A DNA stretch of 41,638 nt from an uncultured Spirochaetota bacterium (GCA_937872225.1 CALMRZ010000080.1:1-41638); one strand, 5' to 3'; numbered from the stretch's first letter, positions 15,500 to 24,273 are shown. Translations and numbers: made by a program. The notes: generated by a model not told the origin, from the letters alone.

Positions 15500-18043
15500 C
15501 TACCCCTTTTTTCTCCTTCTCAAATACCGCTGCAGCATGATGGCCGACATCGGCAGCATCATCATCCCGAGGAGCCCCATGACCTCGGCAGCCACGCCGG
15601 CCGGAGTGCCCCGGTAGGTGGCGGCTGTCGCAGTGGAACCGCATCCGGTGGATCCGCCTGACAGCAGGTAATTGTCGGCGGCCTTGTTGTCGCCGATCCA
15701 TTTCCAGGTGTCTCCCTCGCTGTCGGTGTTGGGCGATGAGAAGTCGACCCGCGCCTCGTGGGCCTCGTCGATCACGATGGTGTTGTTCGAGGGCTGGATG
15801 ATCGGCAGCAGGTGCGGGAAATCTGACCCGGACAGGCTTATCCGTATGCGGTGTCCTTTCTTGAAGTTGTTACTGGTGGGCCACAGCTCGATGCAGTACT
15901 GGTACAGTTCTCCCTCGTTGATCGCCTTTGGGTTCTTGTCGGGATTGTCATAGAAGGGGTCAAAGGGGACATACGCCGGATCAAGGGCGTGCTGGACGGT
16001 CTTAACGTCATCAAGCATGCAGGTGGTGGTCTTTCCCGTTGGATCATAGGGGCGGTGCCACGCTGAAAGCCAGCCGGAGGTGATGTTGCGCGCCCTCCCG
16101 TCGGGGAATACGTCGTTGAGTTCGGCGATCCACTGGACGTCGCGCTTGTTCATGCTGTCGAGCATCAGGTTCGCGTCGATGCCGAGCTGGTCCTTTATCA
16201 GATAGAAGATCATGTCGATTGTGGACTGCGTGAGTTTGCTGGAGAATTTCGTCTTTGCCCAAAAAGTGACGGTGAGGGGACCGGTTATTTCCACGTCCTC
16301 GGTCAGCTCTTCGGTGGTGAAGGTGAGGCACTGCTTCTCATCGTGGCGCTCGTCCTCGTACCATTGCGACGCGTCGATGTTCTCTCCCAGATAATACTTT
16401 GACATGTCGGCCAGCATGGCCGGAATGCCCATCAGCCAGCGCACGCTGGACCGGGAACTGCCGCCGTGCAGGTTCAGACCCTCCAACAGGTTGAATACGT
16501 CGTGCTTCAGCACCGGGTTGTCGCCGGTATTGTCCTTGGTCTCGCTCAGGCCGTAGTTGTTGTTCCTGTAAATCTTGAGCAATGTCTGGTCGTCGGTGTA
16601 CCAGTCGCCGTCGATCGGGGTCGGTGCGTGCTTGGTCAGGTAGAGCGTCCTGTGGTCGACCCTGCTCTCGGGCAGGGGCCATGATTTCTCGGCCCGCCAC
16701 TTGTCCTCGCCCATGATATAGAGCATGACCGGGAATTCTTCCATGAAGGGGTCGCTCTTCTTCTTGATCTTCCAGTCGAACCACCGCACCGGCACCTTGC
16801 TGCTCATGATGGAATTGAGGCCTATCCCGATGGCGCCTTCCAGGTGGTAATAGGGGCCGATGACCATTTTTTTATCGGTGGTGGCGTGCTTGCTCAGGCC
16901 GTACTGGTACCAGTTGCAGGTCCCCCGGGTGAAGATATCGTACCAGCCGCCCACTTCAAAGACCGGCAGTTTGCTCGAGATGGTCTTGCCTCCCTCCGGG
17001 AAGGACCAGCCGTTTTTCGGTTTAACCGGCCAGTATATCATCGATGATTTCTTTTCGTAGAAGGGGCCCTTGTTCATGTTGGACGGGTCCATGACCCAGC
17101 CGACGGTGGTCATGATGTGGTCAAGGTGCTCCTGCCAGGTTTTCTGGGCGTTGGCGAGGTCCTGCTTGGTCAATTTTCCCTCCACTCCCAGGTTCACCAT
17201 CGAGGGGAGAATCCCCAGGAGGTCAACGATGCCGAGCCACATGGGGATGAAGAGGAGGTCGCAATTGCCCCCGTGCATGACGATGTCGCGGTAGGCATCG
17301 GCCATGGGGACCTGCGGGAATATCGCTTTCAGGTGGACCGGTTCGCCGGTTTGCGGGTCCTTGTCCACCAGTCCCGCGGTGAGGAACTGGATGATGGCCT
17401 CATAGGAGCCGCCGATCATGCCGACTTTGCCGTCGGACCATGATTTCGAGGGGATAAACGTGTCAACCACGTACTTGATGTCGTACTGCTCGACCAGGTC
17501 AAAGGAACTCCAGTCCCCGGAAGATGATCCGGTCCCGCGGATGTCGATGCCCATGAGATTGTATCCGCTGGCCGCAATGGGAAGGCTGAACATCATCATT
17601 ATTTCCCGGCGGTACGGCGTCACGATAAGGATGGTGGGCTGCTTCTCGCAGCCGGCAGGCCGTATCACCGTGGCCCACAGTTCGGTGTCGCTGTCGCTGT
17701 AGGGGTTTGCCGATTTGGGTACGGTGACCCGTACATTCAGGTCGATCTGGGCGTTGAGTATATTATTCGAAGCTAATTTGCCGGAAATAGTTTCCTTGTC
17801 CGCTGCGGTCAACTGTCCCTTGCATCCCGCGCAGGAATCATCGGTGGTACTATTGACGCAGGGTGTTGTTCCGCCGTTCGAGTCGGAAGTGTCCCCGGGT
17901 GTGGTAATATCCGTATTATCTGAATTATTGGAAGAATTGAGAAACGGCAGGAGGGAGTCTCCTTTTTTATCATCGCAATTAAGGCTCGATGTAACTGTCA
18001 AGGCTATGAAAATGAGCAATAGACATTTAGAACTCTTCATCAA
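15500..18043 (-). CDS. Secreted CocE/NonD-family hydrolase (paralogue A)
   Basis: 847 aa, longer than cocaine esterase-type enzymes (~570). An N-terminal signal segment ends near SSLNC, possibly a lipobox but with a non-canonical -1 Asn; a Ser/Asn/Thr/Asp-rich linker and CAGC (71-74) follow. The alpha/beta hydrolase domain has the oxyanion Tyr in TPYRRE, nucleophile Ser213 (GGSYEA, where the usual last Gly is Ala), Asp369 (GGWYDIF) and His400 (GPYYH). A C-terminal jelly-roll (X-Pro/CocE_C-like) domain covers ~540-800. The end has GCG, a hydrophobic helix and RRRKK, as in GC-TM-RRR sorting tails. Ester or amide hydrolase of unknown substrate, probably surface-exposed. Closely similar to the gene at 19658-22204. 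Confidence 0.9.
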   Translation of the reverse strand: MMKSSKCLLLIFIALTVTSSLNCDDKKGDSLLPFLNSSNNSDNTDITTPGDTSDSNGGTTPCVNSTTDDSCAGCKGQLTAADKETISGKLASNNILNAQIDLNVRVTVPKSANPYSDSDTELWATVIRPAGCEKQPTILIVTPYRREIMMMFSLPIAASGYNLMGIDIRGTGSSSGDWSSFDLVEQYDIKYVVDTFIPSKSWSDGKVGMIGGSYEAIIQFLTAGLVDKDPQTGEPVHLKAIFPQVPMADAYRDIVMHGGNCDLLFIPMWLGIVDLLGILPSMVNLGVEGKLTKQDLANAQKTWQEHLDHIMTTVGWVMDPSNMNKGPFYEKKSSMIYWPVKPKNGWSFPEGGKTISSKLPVFEVGGWYDIFTRGTCNWYQYGLSKHATTDKKMVIGPYYHLEGAIGIGLNSIMSSKVPVRWFDWKIKKKSDPFMEEFPVMLYIMGEDKWRAEKSWPLPESRVDHRTLYLTKHAPTPIDGDWYTDDQTLLKIYRNNNYGLSETKDNTGDNPVLKHDVFNLLEGLNLHGGSSRSSVRWLMGIPAMLADMSKYYLGENIDASQWYEDERHDEKQCLTFTTEELTEDVEITGPLTVTFWAKTKFSSKLTQSTIDMIFYLIKDQLGIDANLMLDSMNKRDVQWIAELNDVFPDGRARNITSGWLSAWHRPYDPTGKTTTCMLDDVKTVQHALDPAYVPFDPFYDNPDKNPKAINEGELYQYCIELWPTSNNFKKGHRIRISLSGSDFPHLLPIIQPSNNTIVIDEAHEARVDFSSPNTDSEGDTWKWIGDNKAADNYLLSGGSTGCGSTATAATYRGTPAGVAAEVMGLLGMMMLPMSAIMLQRYLRRRKKG

Positions 18044-18128
18044 TCACCCTCCAGAAAATGAAACATCACGGCACTTATTCTGTGATTTATCCATACAAAC
18101 ATGAGGTATGATAAATTTCAACAAAATA

Positions 18129-18144
18129 CCGACTGGCCGGTCAG
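18129..18144. promoter_or_regulatory. Operator-like site 1 (hydrolase A)
   Basis: CCGACTGGCCGGTCAG followed by TTTTTT. ACTGGCCGGTCAGT (18132-18145) is a palindrome in 12 of 14 positions, of the kind bound by TetR-family repressors. The same sequence with one change lies upstream of hydrolase B. Confidence 0.65.
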
Positions 18145-18296
18145 TTTTTTGGTAGCAAAAAAATACCCTGGAAATCATGATTTTTAAGGTATTTTATCCG
18201 TTAACGTTGTAAAAGTAGCAAATATTGAAAAATTAATCTTCCTGAATTATAAATTTTTCATTTTCCTGAATTCATATTCATAAATCTGAATTTTAT

Positions 18297-18311
18297 CCGG
18301 CTGGACGGATG
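18297..18311. promoter_or_regulatory. Operator-like site 2
   Basis: CCGGCTGGACGGATG matches the common core CCGNCTGNNCGG of sites 1, 3 and 4; followed by a T-run as in sites 1 and 4. About 255 bases upstream of hydrolase A. Confidence 0.45.
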
Positions 18312-18357
18312 TTTTTAAGTAAAGACATCTGTCTATCACCGGTATTGTGCATATACA

Positions 18358-19287
18358 CTACCGGCAAAATTGAATTATATTTGCCGCCACCTGGTCAGCC
18401 TGTTCCCAGGGAACCATGTGGGCCGCCTTATCAATGAGGACAAATTTTGAATTGGCTATCAATGAATGATACCGCTCGCCCATCGATGGATGCACTACGC
18501 GGTCATACGTTGCCGATATGATAAGCGTCGGCGTTTTGATCTCTCCGCACCGCTTGTCCAGGAAACTCTGGAACAGTCCCTCCCTGGTCACCTTTGCCAT
18601 GGCTTTCCGGTCATCCTTGCTTTTCAGGTTGCTCATCATGATGTCCTTGACGAATTCATCCGGCATCGGGTTTTCCTTGTAAAACATGAGACCCGGAACA
18701 TGGCGCCGTATCATGCCCTCGTCCATCATGTCCGCTGCCAGTCCCTCGATGTGCAGTGCCCTGCCGAACTTTATGTAGCCGGGGAGGAGCTTCGGCGTCT
18801 CTTCCATGCCGGCCGCGCAGATAAGGACGAGTCCCTTGACCCGGTGGGGCGCCTTGAGGGTGATCTTGGCGGCTATCTCGCCGCCCATGCTGTGCCCCAC
18901 GAGATAGGCCTTCTTGATTGAGAGGGAGTCCATGAAGGCGAGGATCCGGTCTACCTGCGCGTCGGTCCCGTAGCTGCAATTCTTGTCCAGAGGCTTGTCG
19001 GATATGCCGTGTCCCAGGAGATCGGGAGCGTATATGTGGTACCTGGCGCGGACCTGCGGGATGATTTTTTTCCAGTAGGCCCCCCAGCAGAGCCATCCAT
19101 GGAGCAAGATCATCGGTTCACCCCGACCGTCTTCAAGATAGTGGAGCGTATTATCGCCGATTTTGATAAAATGAGATGTACCGATTTTTTCCTGCTGTAG
19201 CTCCTTCTTTACTTCTTCGGTAGTGAATTGGATCGACGAGCATCCGGCAAGGAATGCAAATAATATGACTATATTGAGATATCTCAT
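18358..19287 (-). CDS. Lipoprotein alpha/beta-hydrolase
   Basis: 309 aa. The signal peptide ends in FLAGC (lipid-modified Cys16), so it is a lipoprotein. The alpha/beta-hydrolase fold shows HGW (oxyanion region, 63-65), nucleophile Ser133 in GHSMGG, Asp262 in ATYDRVV and His290 in KAAHMVPWE, a full triad. Probably an esterase or lipase-like enzyme of the outer membrane or periplasmic face; substrate unknown. A good ribosome site (AGGAG) and a near-consensus promoter precede it. It lies between the two CocE-like paralogues, all on the same strand, with a related operator core in its promoter spacer, suggesting joint control. Confidence 0.92.
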   Translation of the reverse strand: MRYLNIVILFAFLAGCSSIQFTTEEVKKELQQEKIGTSHFIKIGDNTLHYLEDGRGEPMILLHGWLCWGAYWKKIIPQVRARYHIYAPDLLGHGISDKPLDKNCSYGTDAQVDRILAFMDSLSIKKAYLVGHSMGGEIAAKITLKAPHRVKGLVLICAAGMEETPKLLPGYIKFGRALHIEGLAADMMDEGMIRRHVPGLMFYKENPMPDEFVKDIMMSNLKSKDDRKAMAKVTREGLFQSFLDKRCGEIKTPTLIISATYDRVVHPSMGERYHSLIANSKFVLIDKAAHMVPWEQADQVAANIIQFCR

Positions 19288-19311
19288 GAACTTCTCCTGA
19301 ATTTTTTGATT

Positions 19312-19340
19312 ATAATATTTTCCGTCTGTCCGGTTGTCAA
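19312..19340 (-). promoter_or_regulatory. Promoter of the lipoprotein hydrolase, with operator-like site in its spacer
   Basis: On the minus strand TTGACA (19340-19335), 17-base spacer, TATTAT (19317-19312); start codon is 25 bases downstream of the -10. Site 3 of the operator-like series (CCGTCTGTCCGGTTG, plus strand 19322-19336) fills the spacer, where a bound repressor would block polymerase. Confidence 0.75.
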
Positions 19341-19363
19341 ATTTATAAACTTATTTTGGTTTT

Positions 19364-19403
19364 TGACCAATGAAAAATTACTCTGACCAATGAAAAATTA
19401 CTC
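19364..19403 (+). repeat. Two tandem 20-bp units
   Basis: A 20-base unit starting TGACCAATG and ending ATTACTC is present twice head to tail (19364-19383, 19384-19403) and runs into the CTCTGACACC tag. Likely a slippage or element-end duplication. Confidence 0.85.
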
Positions 19404-19410
19404 TGACACC
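19397..19410 (+). repeat. CTCTGACMCC tag, copy 2
   Basis: ATTACTCTGACACC directly after the tandem units. Confidence 0.55.
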
Positions 19411-19472
19411 GCGGATATGGTATACAGTTGATCATATGTACAGAGTTTACGAATTATTTATAATGTACCTGG

Positions 19473-19486
19473 TTTGCTCTGACCCC
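19473..19486 (+). repeat. CTCTGACMCC tag, copy 3
   Basis: TTTGCTCTGACCCC; identical 14-mer to copy 4, 40 bases further on. Confidence 0.55.
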
Positions 19487-19512
19487 AGATAAAAAATGAG
19501 GCCTCAATCTAA

Positions 19513-19526
19513 TTTGCTCTGACCCC
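19513..19526 (+). repeat. CTCTGACMCC tag, copy 4
   Basis: TTTGCTCTGACCCC, just before the terminator of hydrolase B. Confidence 0.55.
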
Positions 19527-19533
19527 TGAATAA

Positions 19534-19559
19534 AAAACGACGATAACAATCGTCGTTTT
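19534..19559. terminator. Terminator of hydrolase B
   Basis: AAAACGACGAT pairs with ATCGTCGTTTT around a short AACA loop; T-rich on both strands. It lies about 100 bases past the stop of the minus-strand gene ending at 19658. Confidence 0.75.
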
Positions 19560-19581
19560 TTAGAAGTTTACCGATCACTAT

Positions 19582-19613
19582 CCCGATCTTTGCGGCATTC
19601 TGCCGCGATCGGG
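19582..19613. repeat. REP-like hairpin
   Basis: CCCGATC pairs with GATCGGG, with an inner stem GCGGCA/TGCCGC and a TTT bulge. It directly follows a near-copy of the 10-mer (GATCACTATC, 19573-19582). Confidence 0.6.
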
Positions 19614-19657
19614 ATTTCGGCATCCATGTCTCAATCCGACAAATGCGGGACAATTTA

Positions 19658-22204
19658 TTATCCAGAATACCCTCTCTTTTTCCTCCTTATATATCGCTGC
19701 ATCATGATAAGCGACATGGGGATGATCATGATGGCCAGGAGTCCCATGAGCTCAGCGGCCATACCGGCGGCCGTGCCCCTGCGGGAAGCTGCCGAAGCAG
19801 CCGTTCCGCACCCCAGGGTCCCGCCGGAGAGGAGGTACTTGTCCGCATCGGCATTGGTGCCGATCCATTCCCAGGTGGTGCCCTCATTTTCGCTGTTGGC
19901 GACGGTGAAATCTATCTGGGCCGAGTGCCGCGAGTCGATCACGATGGTATTATAGGACGGCTGTAGGATCGGCAGCAGGTGGGGAAAATCAGACCCGGAA
20001 AGGCTCACGCGGATGCGGTGGCCGGCCTTGAACACGTTGCAGGTGGGCCAGAGTTCCACCGTGTACTGGTAGAGTTCCCCCTCTTTGATCGGCAGGGGGT
20101 TCTTGTCCGGTCCGCTGTAGAAGGGATCGAAAGGGACGTAGGACGGGTCAAGGGCGTGCTCGACCACCTGCTTGCCGTCGAGGGTGCAGGTGGATGTTTT
20201 CCCTGAAGGATCATAGGGCCGGTGCCATGCCGAGAGCCAGCCGGAGGTTATGTTGCGGGCCCTGCCGTCGGGGAAGACGTCGTTCAGTTCAGCTATCCAC
20301 TGCACGTCCTTTTTGCCCATGCTGTCGGTTACCATGTTGGTGTCAACATTAAAGGTGTCCTTAATGAGGTCCATGGCGCCGGTAATAAAGCCCTGGGCAA
20401 TGGGGGCCGCGAATTTTGTTTTAGACCAGAAGGTGAGGGTCAGGGGCCCCACGATCTCCATGTCGTCATCAAGGGGTTCCGAGGTGAAGGTCAGGCACTC
20501 CTTTTCGTCATGGCGCTCGTCCTCGTACCACTGGGCCGCGTCGATGTTCTGGCCGAGGAAGAACTTGGACAGGTCGGAGAAGATGGCCTCCATGCCCATG
20601 AGCCACCGCACGCTGGCGCGGGAATTGCCGCCGTGCAGGTTCAGGCCCTGGATCGGGGAGACGACGTCATGCTTCAGCACCGGGTTGTCGCCGCTAAAGT
20701 CCTGGACATCGCTCAGTCCGAAATTATTATTTTTATATATCCGCAGAAGGGTCTGGTCGTCGGTGTACCAGTCTCCGTCAATGGGGGAGGGAGCGTGTTT
20801 GGTCAGGTACATCGTCTTATGGTCGACCCTGCTTTCCGGCAGGGGCCATGATTTCTCCGCCCGCCATTTCCGTTCGCCCATGACATACAGCATGACCGGA
20901 TATTCTTCCATGAAGGGGTCCTGTTTCTTCTTTATCTTCCAGTCGAACCACCGCGCCGGCAGCTGGTTGGTCAGTATGGAATTGATTCCCATTCCCATCG
21001 CCCCGGAGAGATGGTACCATTCGCCGATGATCATCCGCTTGTCGGTTGTGGCGTGGTTTTTCAGCCCGTGGGCATATACGTTGGTGGTGCCGCGGGTGAA
21101 GATGTCGAACCATCCCCCGACGCAGAAGGCGGGGAGTTTATTCGAGAGCGTGAGGCTGCCCTCGGGGAATCCCCATCCGCCCTTAGGCTTCTGCGGCCAG
21201 TATATCATGGTCGATTTTTTCTCGTAGAAGGGGGTCTTGTTCATGTTGTCAGCGTCCATGATCCACCCGATGGTGGTGGTGACATGGTTCCAGTGCTCGA
21301 GCCACGCGGCCTGGGCCTCCGCCGCGTCCTCCTTGGTTATCCTGCCGTCCACTCCCAGGTTCTGCAGCGACGGCAGGATCCCCAGGACGTCCACCATGCC
21401 GAGCCACATCGGGATGAAGAGGAGGTCGCAGTTGCCGCCATGCATGACGATGTCCCGGTACGCGTCCGACATCGGCACGATGGGGAAAATCGCCTTCAGG
21501 TGGACCGGTTCCTTTGTCTTGGGATCGGTTTCCACCAGGCCGGCGGTGAGGAGCTGGATGATGCCCATGTACGATGGGCCGATCATGCCGACCCTGCCGT
21601 CGGACCATACCCTGCCGGGGATGAATGTATCCACCACGTACTTGATGTCGTACTGTTCCACGAGGTCAAAGGACTGCCATGTCCCTTCCGAGGAGCCGGT
21701 GCCCCGGATGTCGACGGCCATCAGGTTGTAGCGGCTCATGACGAGGGGGACATAGAGCATCATCATCATTTCCCGCCGGTAGGGTGTGGCCACCACGATG
21801 GTGGGGAGCTTTTCGCTGCCGGCGGGGCGGATAACCGTTGCCCACAGGTCAATATCGCTTGCGCTGTAGGGATTGGCGGATTTCGGTATGGTGACGCGGA
21901 CGTTCATGTCGATTTTCGCGCCGGTTATATTGTTTTTCGCGAGTTCACTTTGCAGCCGGGCCGCCGCCGTGTCGGTCAGCTGGCCGGGGCACCCGGAACA
22001 GGAATCATCGCCGGCCGGTTCGATGTAATACTTTGAGCTGTCACCGGTACCGGTGCCGGAATTGTCCGTGGCGCTTCCATCGTCGGATGCGGTGCCTGAC
22101 GAAAGAAACGGAAAGAGCGGATTTCCCTTTTCTTCCTGGCAATATAGGCTTGAAAATAGTGTGAAAACCGTGAGAATAAGCGCAATCTTCTTTGAAGTAA
22201 TCAT
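19658..22204 (-). CDS. Secreted CocE/NonD-family hydrolase (paralogue B)
   Basis: 848 aa and alignable end to end with paralogue A (15500-18043). Signal segment ending near SSLYC, a low-complexity Ser/Gly/Thr/Asp linker, CSGC (69-72), then the alpha/beta domain: TPYRRE-type oxyanion motif, nucleophile Ser211 in GPSYMG (here the usual Gly is kept), WFDIFTRGT for the Asp, and a His in the IGEWYHLSG segment. The jelly-roll-like C-terminal domain and the tail (GCG, hydrophobic helix, RRKKR) match A. The paralogues differ most at the linker and around the active-site elbow, which hints at different substrates. A near-consensus promoter and operator-like site 4 lie upstream. Confidence 0.9.
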   Translation of the reverse strand: MITSKKIALILTVFTLFSSLYCQEEKGNPLFPFLSSGTASDDGSATDNSGTGTGDSSKYYIEPAGDDSCSGCPGQLTDTAAARLQSELAKNNITGAKIDMNVRVTIPKSANPYSASDIDLWATVIRPAGSEKLPTIVVATPYRREMMMMLYVPLVMSRYNLMAVDIRGTGSSEGTWQSFDLVEQYDIKYVVDTFIPGRVWSDGRVGMIGPSYMGIIQLLTAGLVETDPKTKEPVHLKAIFPIVPMSDAYRDIVMHGGNCDLLFIPMWLGMVDVLGILPSLQNLGVDGRITKEDAAEAQAAWLEHWNHVTTTIGWIMDADNMNKTPFYEKKSTMIYWPQKPKGGWGFPEGSLTLSNKLPAFCVGGWFDIFTRGTTNVYAHGLKNHATTDKRMIIGEWYHLSGAMGMGINSILTNQLPARWFDWKIKKKQDPFMEEYPVMLYVMGERKWRAEKSWPLPESRVDHKTMYLTKHAPSPIDGDWYTDDQTLLRIYKNNNFGLSDVQDFSGDNPVLKHDVVSPIQGLNLHGGNSRASVRWLMGMEAIFSDLSKFFLGQNIDAAQWYEDERHDEKECLTFTSEPLDDDMEIVGPLTLTFWSKTKFAAPIAQGFITGAMDLIKDTFNVDTNMVTDSMGKKDVQWIAELNDVFPDGRARNITSGWLSAWHRPYDPSGKTSTCTLDGKQVVEHALDPSYVPFDPFYSGPDKNPLPIKEGELYQYTVELWPTCNVFKAGHRIRVSLSGSDFPHLLPILQPSYNTIVIDSRHSAQIDFTVANSENEGTTWEWIGTNADADKYLLSGGTLGCGTAASAASRRGTAAGMAAELMGLLAIMIIPMSLIMMQRYIRRKKRGYSG

Positions 22205-22291
22205 GATCCCTCTCCCCTTGCAATAAAAATGATTGCTGATGATCTCCTGGATTGCGGCGGGAAATGATAGGGCCGCACGTTTGTTCCAAAT

Positions 22292-22319
22292 ATGATACGG
22301 GGGATGACTTTTTTGTCAA
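22292..22319 (-). promoter_or_regulatory. Promoter of hydrolase B
   Basis: On the minus strand TTGACA (22319-22314), 16-base spacer, TATCAT (22297-22292). The start codon is about 88 bases downstream. Confidence 0.7.
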
Positions 22320-22328
22320 TATAAAAAT

Positions 22329-22344
22329 CCGACTGGACGGTCAG
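22329..22344. promoter_or_regulatory. Operator-like site 4 (hydrolase B)
   Basis: CCGACTGGACGGTCAG followed by TTTTTT, one base different from site 1 over 22 bases. It lies about ten bases upstream of the -35 of the hydrolase B promoter. Confidence 0.65.
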
Positions 22345-22759
22345 TTTTTTATGAATTAATATCTTTCTTTGTCGGTTAATTTTACATATGTAAGATTATT
22401 CGAAGAGTACAAGCCGACATTAAGTAGAACTCGCGGGGATAGGATCGGATCTTTGCAATATCCTTTACTCTGGGAGGAACTAAAACATTCCTGCTTTGTC
22501 ATATTATAGAATGGATAGACGCCGGATGCAGCCAGTAATCAGGCCCGGAGCATAGGTGGAGGATCAACCAGGTATGAAATAACGAAAAATAAATTGAATT
22601 TTTTTTAATGCTAAAAATATATGCCTTTATCTTTGTTGTTTTTCTTTTGCGGGATAGTATTTTATAAAGAAGATACGTATAAAAACAGAACTTTTGCAAT
22701 GAAGTAACGCTGCCCTGACAATCATCGCGCGAAACCATTGCGCCTTTCACATCATAAAA

Positions 22760-23536
22760 ATGCGCCATATGAAAAAAATAATAACCGGCATTGTAATCAT
22801 CATTCTTTTTTTTGCCTTTGCCGGTGCCACGGTCTCGCAGGAAGATAGAAAAATCGAGCTGAACGCCCAGGGTATCCTGGCGCGGGTGGACAAGATTTTT
22901 GAATATCCGAAGGGCCTGATCAAGGGAATGCTGAAGCATATCAAACCGGACGGCACAGCAACGACCGTGAATTTCACCGGGCGCATCTCCCAGGATGATT
23001 ATCTCTTCACCTTCAGCAGCAAGGAGCGGGGCGACCAGCTGAAGGTCCTCTATAACCTCGGGGGCGAGGACATCTGGGTCTACAATGTCCATGCCCTGAA
23101 GCTTTTTCACAAGCTGGCCATCGACAAGTACGACGAGGTCCTTTCGACTAATTTTACCTACATCGATCTTTCCAACGCGGATTTCCAGAGCAACTATACC
23201 GCCACTATTGTCGGCGACGCCTTCATCAAGGGGATTGACGCCTGGAAGCTGGTGCTGAAGCCGATCACCAAGGGGGGCGAGTACGGCATGCTGACCCTCT
23301 ATGTGACCAAGGACAGGTTTGTTCCGATCAGGATCGACTACCATGACCGCGACAAGGCCATATTCAAGTTCATGACCCTGGTCAAGGTGAAGGAAAGCGA
23401 GAACAGGATAGTCCCGCTCCGCTACGACATGATGAATATCCGGCAGGGAACGGTCAGCATCGTCTATTTCAGCGAGATAGACGAGGGCGCGACCTTCGAT
23501 AAACAGATTTTCAGGTCTGAAAAACTGGGCGAATAG
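22760..23536 (+). CDS. LolA-like outer-membrane lipoprotein-sorting family protein
   Basis: 258 aa with a cleavable-looking signal peptide (MKKIITGIVIIILFFAFAGATVS, from the second Met at 22769, an alternative start). The mature part has the LolA/LolB-like half-barrel pattern of the family often named outer-membrane lipoprotein-sorting protein: repeated amphipathic strands (YLFTFSSKERGDQLKVLYN, DIWVYN), the AWKLVLKPIT strand and MLTLYVTKDRFVPIRIDYHD. Periplasmic. Members may carry lipoproteins or hydrophobic ligands, often with RND-type exporters, but no transporter is near. The next gene (rsmE) starts 13 bases on, so they may be co-transcribed. Confidence 0.85.
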   Translation: MRHMKKIITGIVIIILFFAFAGATVSQEDRKIELNAQGILARVDKIFEYPKGLIKGMLKHIKPDGTATTVNFTGRISQDDYLFTFSSKERGDQLKVLYNLGGEDIWVYNVHALKLFHKLAIDKYDEVLSTNFTYIDLSNADFQSNYTATIVGDAFIKGIDAWKLVLKPITKGGEYGMLTLYVTKDRFVPIRIDYHDRDKAIFKFMTLVKVKESENRIVPLRYDMMNIRQGTVSIVYFSEIDEGATFDKQIFRSEKLGE

Positions 23537-23549
23537 GTGGATGCCGCCC

Positions 23550-24269
23550 ATGCCCCAATTCTTTGTGACATCATCGGACATCATTGACGGCCGCTGCGCG
23601 ATCCGGGGGGAGGACTACCATCATCTCGTCGACGTCCGGCGGGCCAAGCCCGGGGACATTATCAGGCTCCGTGACGAAAAGGGCGTTTCCCTCGACGCGC
23701 GAATAGAAAGCATCGGCGCCGACCGCCTGGAAACGGTCATCGTCGGCGAAAGCGCCGCGCCGGATGTCCCGGTCGACATCACCCTCTGCCTGTGCCTGAT
23801 CAAGGGCGGCGCCTTCGACCAGGCTATCGAAAAGGCCGTCGAGGCCGGCGTGTCCCGCATCATACCGGTGGTGTCGGAGCGCACGGTGCCCCGCCCGTCC
23901 GACGCGGAGGCGAAGGTGCGGCGGTGGAACCGAAAGGCCGAAGAGGCGGCCAAGCAGTCCCTGCGGGAGCGCGTTCCCGTCGTGGAGGGCGTCCGCGCCT
24001 TCAGCGATGTCATCGGTCTCAACGGCGGCCGTCTGCGCATCATGGCTCACCCGGGAGCGCCGGTATCCCTGAAGCAGTGCCTGCGCGCCGGCCCCGGATC
24101 CGTCGCGGTGAGCATCCTGGTGGGGCCGGAAGGCGGCTTCAGTCCCGGCGAGGTGGAAGCGGCGGCAGCGGCGGGATGGACCGTCGCCGGCTTCGGATTT
24201 TCCCAGCTCCGGGCCGAGACCGCCGCCGCGGTCCTGTGCGGGATCATCGTGTACGAGCGGGGGGGCTAA
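23550..24269 (+). CDS. rsmE: 16S rRNA (uracil-1498-N3)-methyltransferase
   Basis: 239 aa from the ATG at 23550, preferred over 23541 because AGGTGG lies nine bases before it and directly touches the other ATG. SPOUT-class enzyme that methylates U1498 of 16S rRNA with S-adenosylmethionine. N-terminal PUA-like domain (~1-70: CAIRGEDYHHLVDVRRAKPGD), then the knotted domain: KGGAFDQAIEKAVEAGVSRIIPV, SERTV, RKAEEAAKQSLRERVP, LVGPEGGFSPGEV and the C-terminal SQLRAETAAAVLCG. All key motifs are intact. Four bases before the thiamine gene. Confidence 0.95.
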   Translation: MPQFFVTSSDIIDGRCAIRGEDYHHLVDVRRAKPGDIIRLRDEKGVSLDARIESIGADRLETVIVGESAAPDVPVDITLCLCLIKGGAFDQAIEKAVEAGVSRIIPVVSERTVPRPSDAEAKVRRWNRKAEEAAKQSLRERVPVVEGVRAFSDVIGLNGGRLRIMAHPGAPVSLKQCLRAGPGSVAVSILVGPEGGFSPGEVEAAAAAGWTVAGFGFSQLRAETAAAVLCGIIVYERGG

Positions 24270-24273
24270 ACCT

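Larger units (their letters stand above)
18044..18357. other. Upstream region of hydrolase A
   Basis: AT-rich, no gene. It contains two operator-like sites (18129-18144 and 18297-18311). A TATCAT (-10-like, minus strand, 18113-18108) lies downstream of the first site, but no good -35 is seen at the right distance, so the promoter may need an activator or lie elsewhere. Confidence 0.5.
22205..22759. other. Divergent intergenic region
   Basis: AT-rich, about 555 bases between hydrolase B (minus) and the LolA-like gene (plus). Holds the promoter and operator-like site of hydrolase B. On the plus strand TTGTTG (22633-22638) and TAGTAT (22655-22660) with a 16-base spacer are a weak candidate promoter for the LolA-like gene. 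An open frame on the minus strand crosses this region but has no gene-like features. Confidence 0.5.

Noticed and set aside
20250-22036. Two long plus-strand frames (325 and 341 codons)
   Set aside because: Both are antisense to paralogue B, which has clear domains and a promoter. No protein features.
22499-23584. Minus-strand frame of 361 codons
   Set aside because: Antisense to the LolA-like gene and running into a low-complexity, AT-rich intergenic end; no gene-like start.
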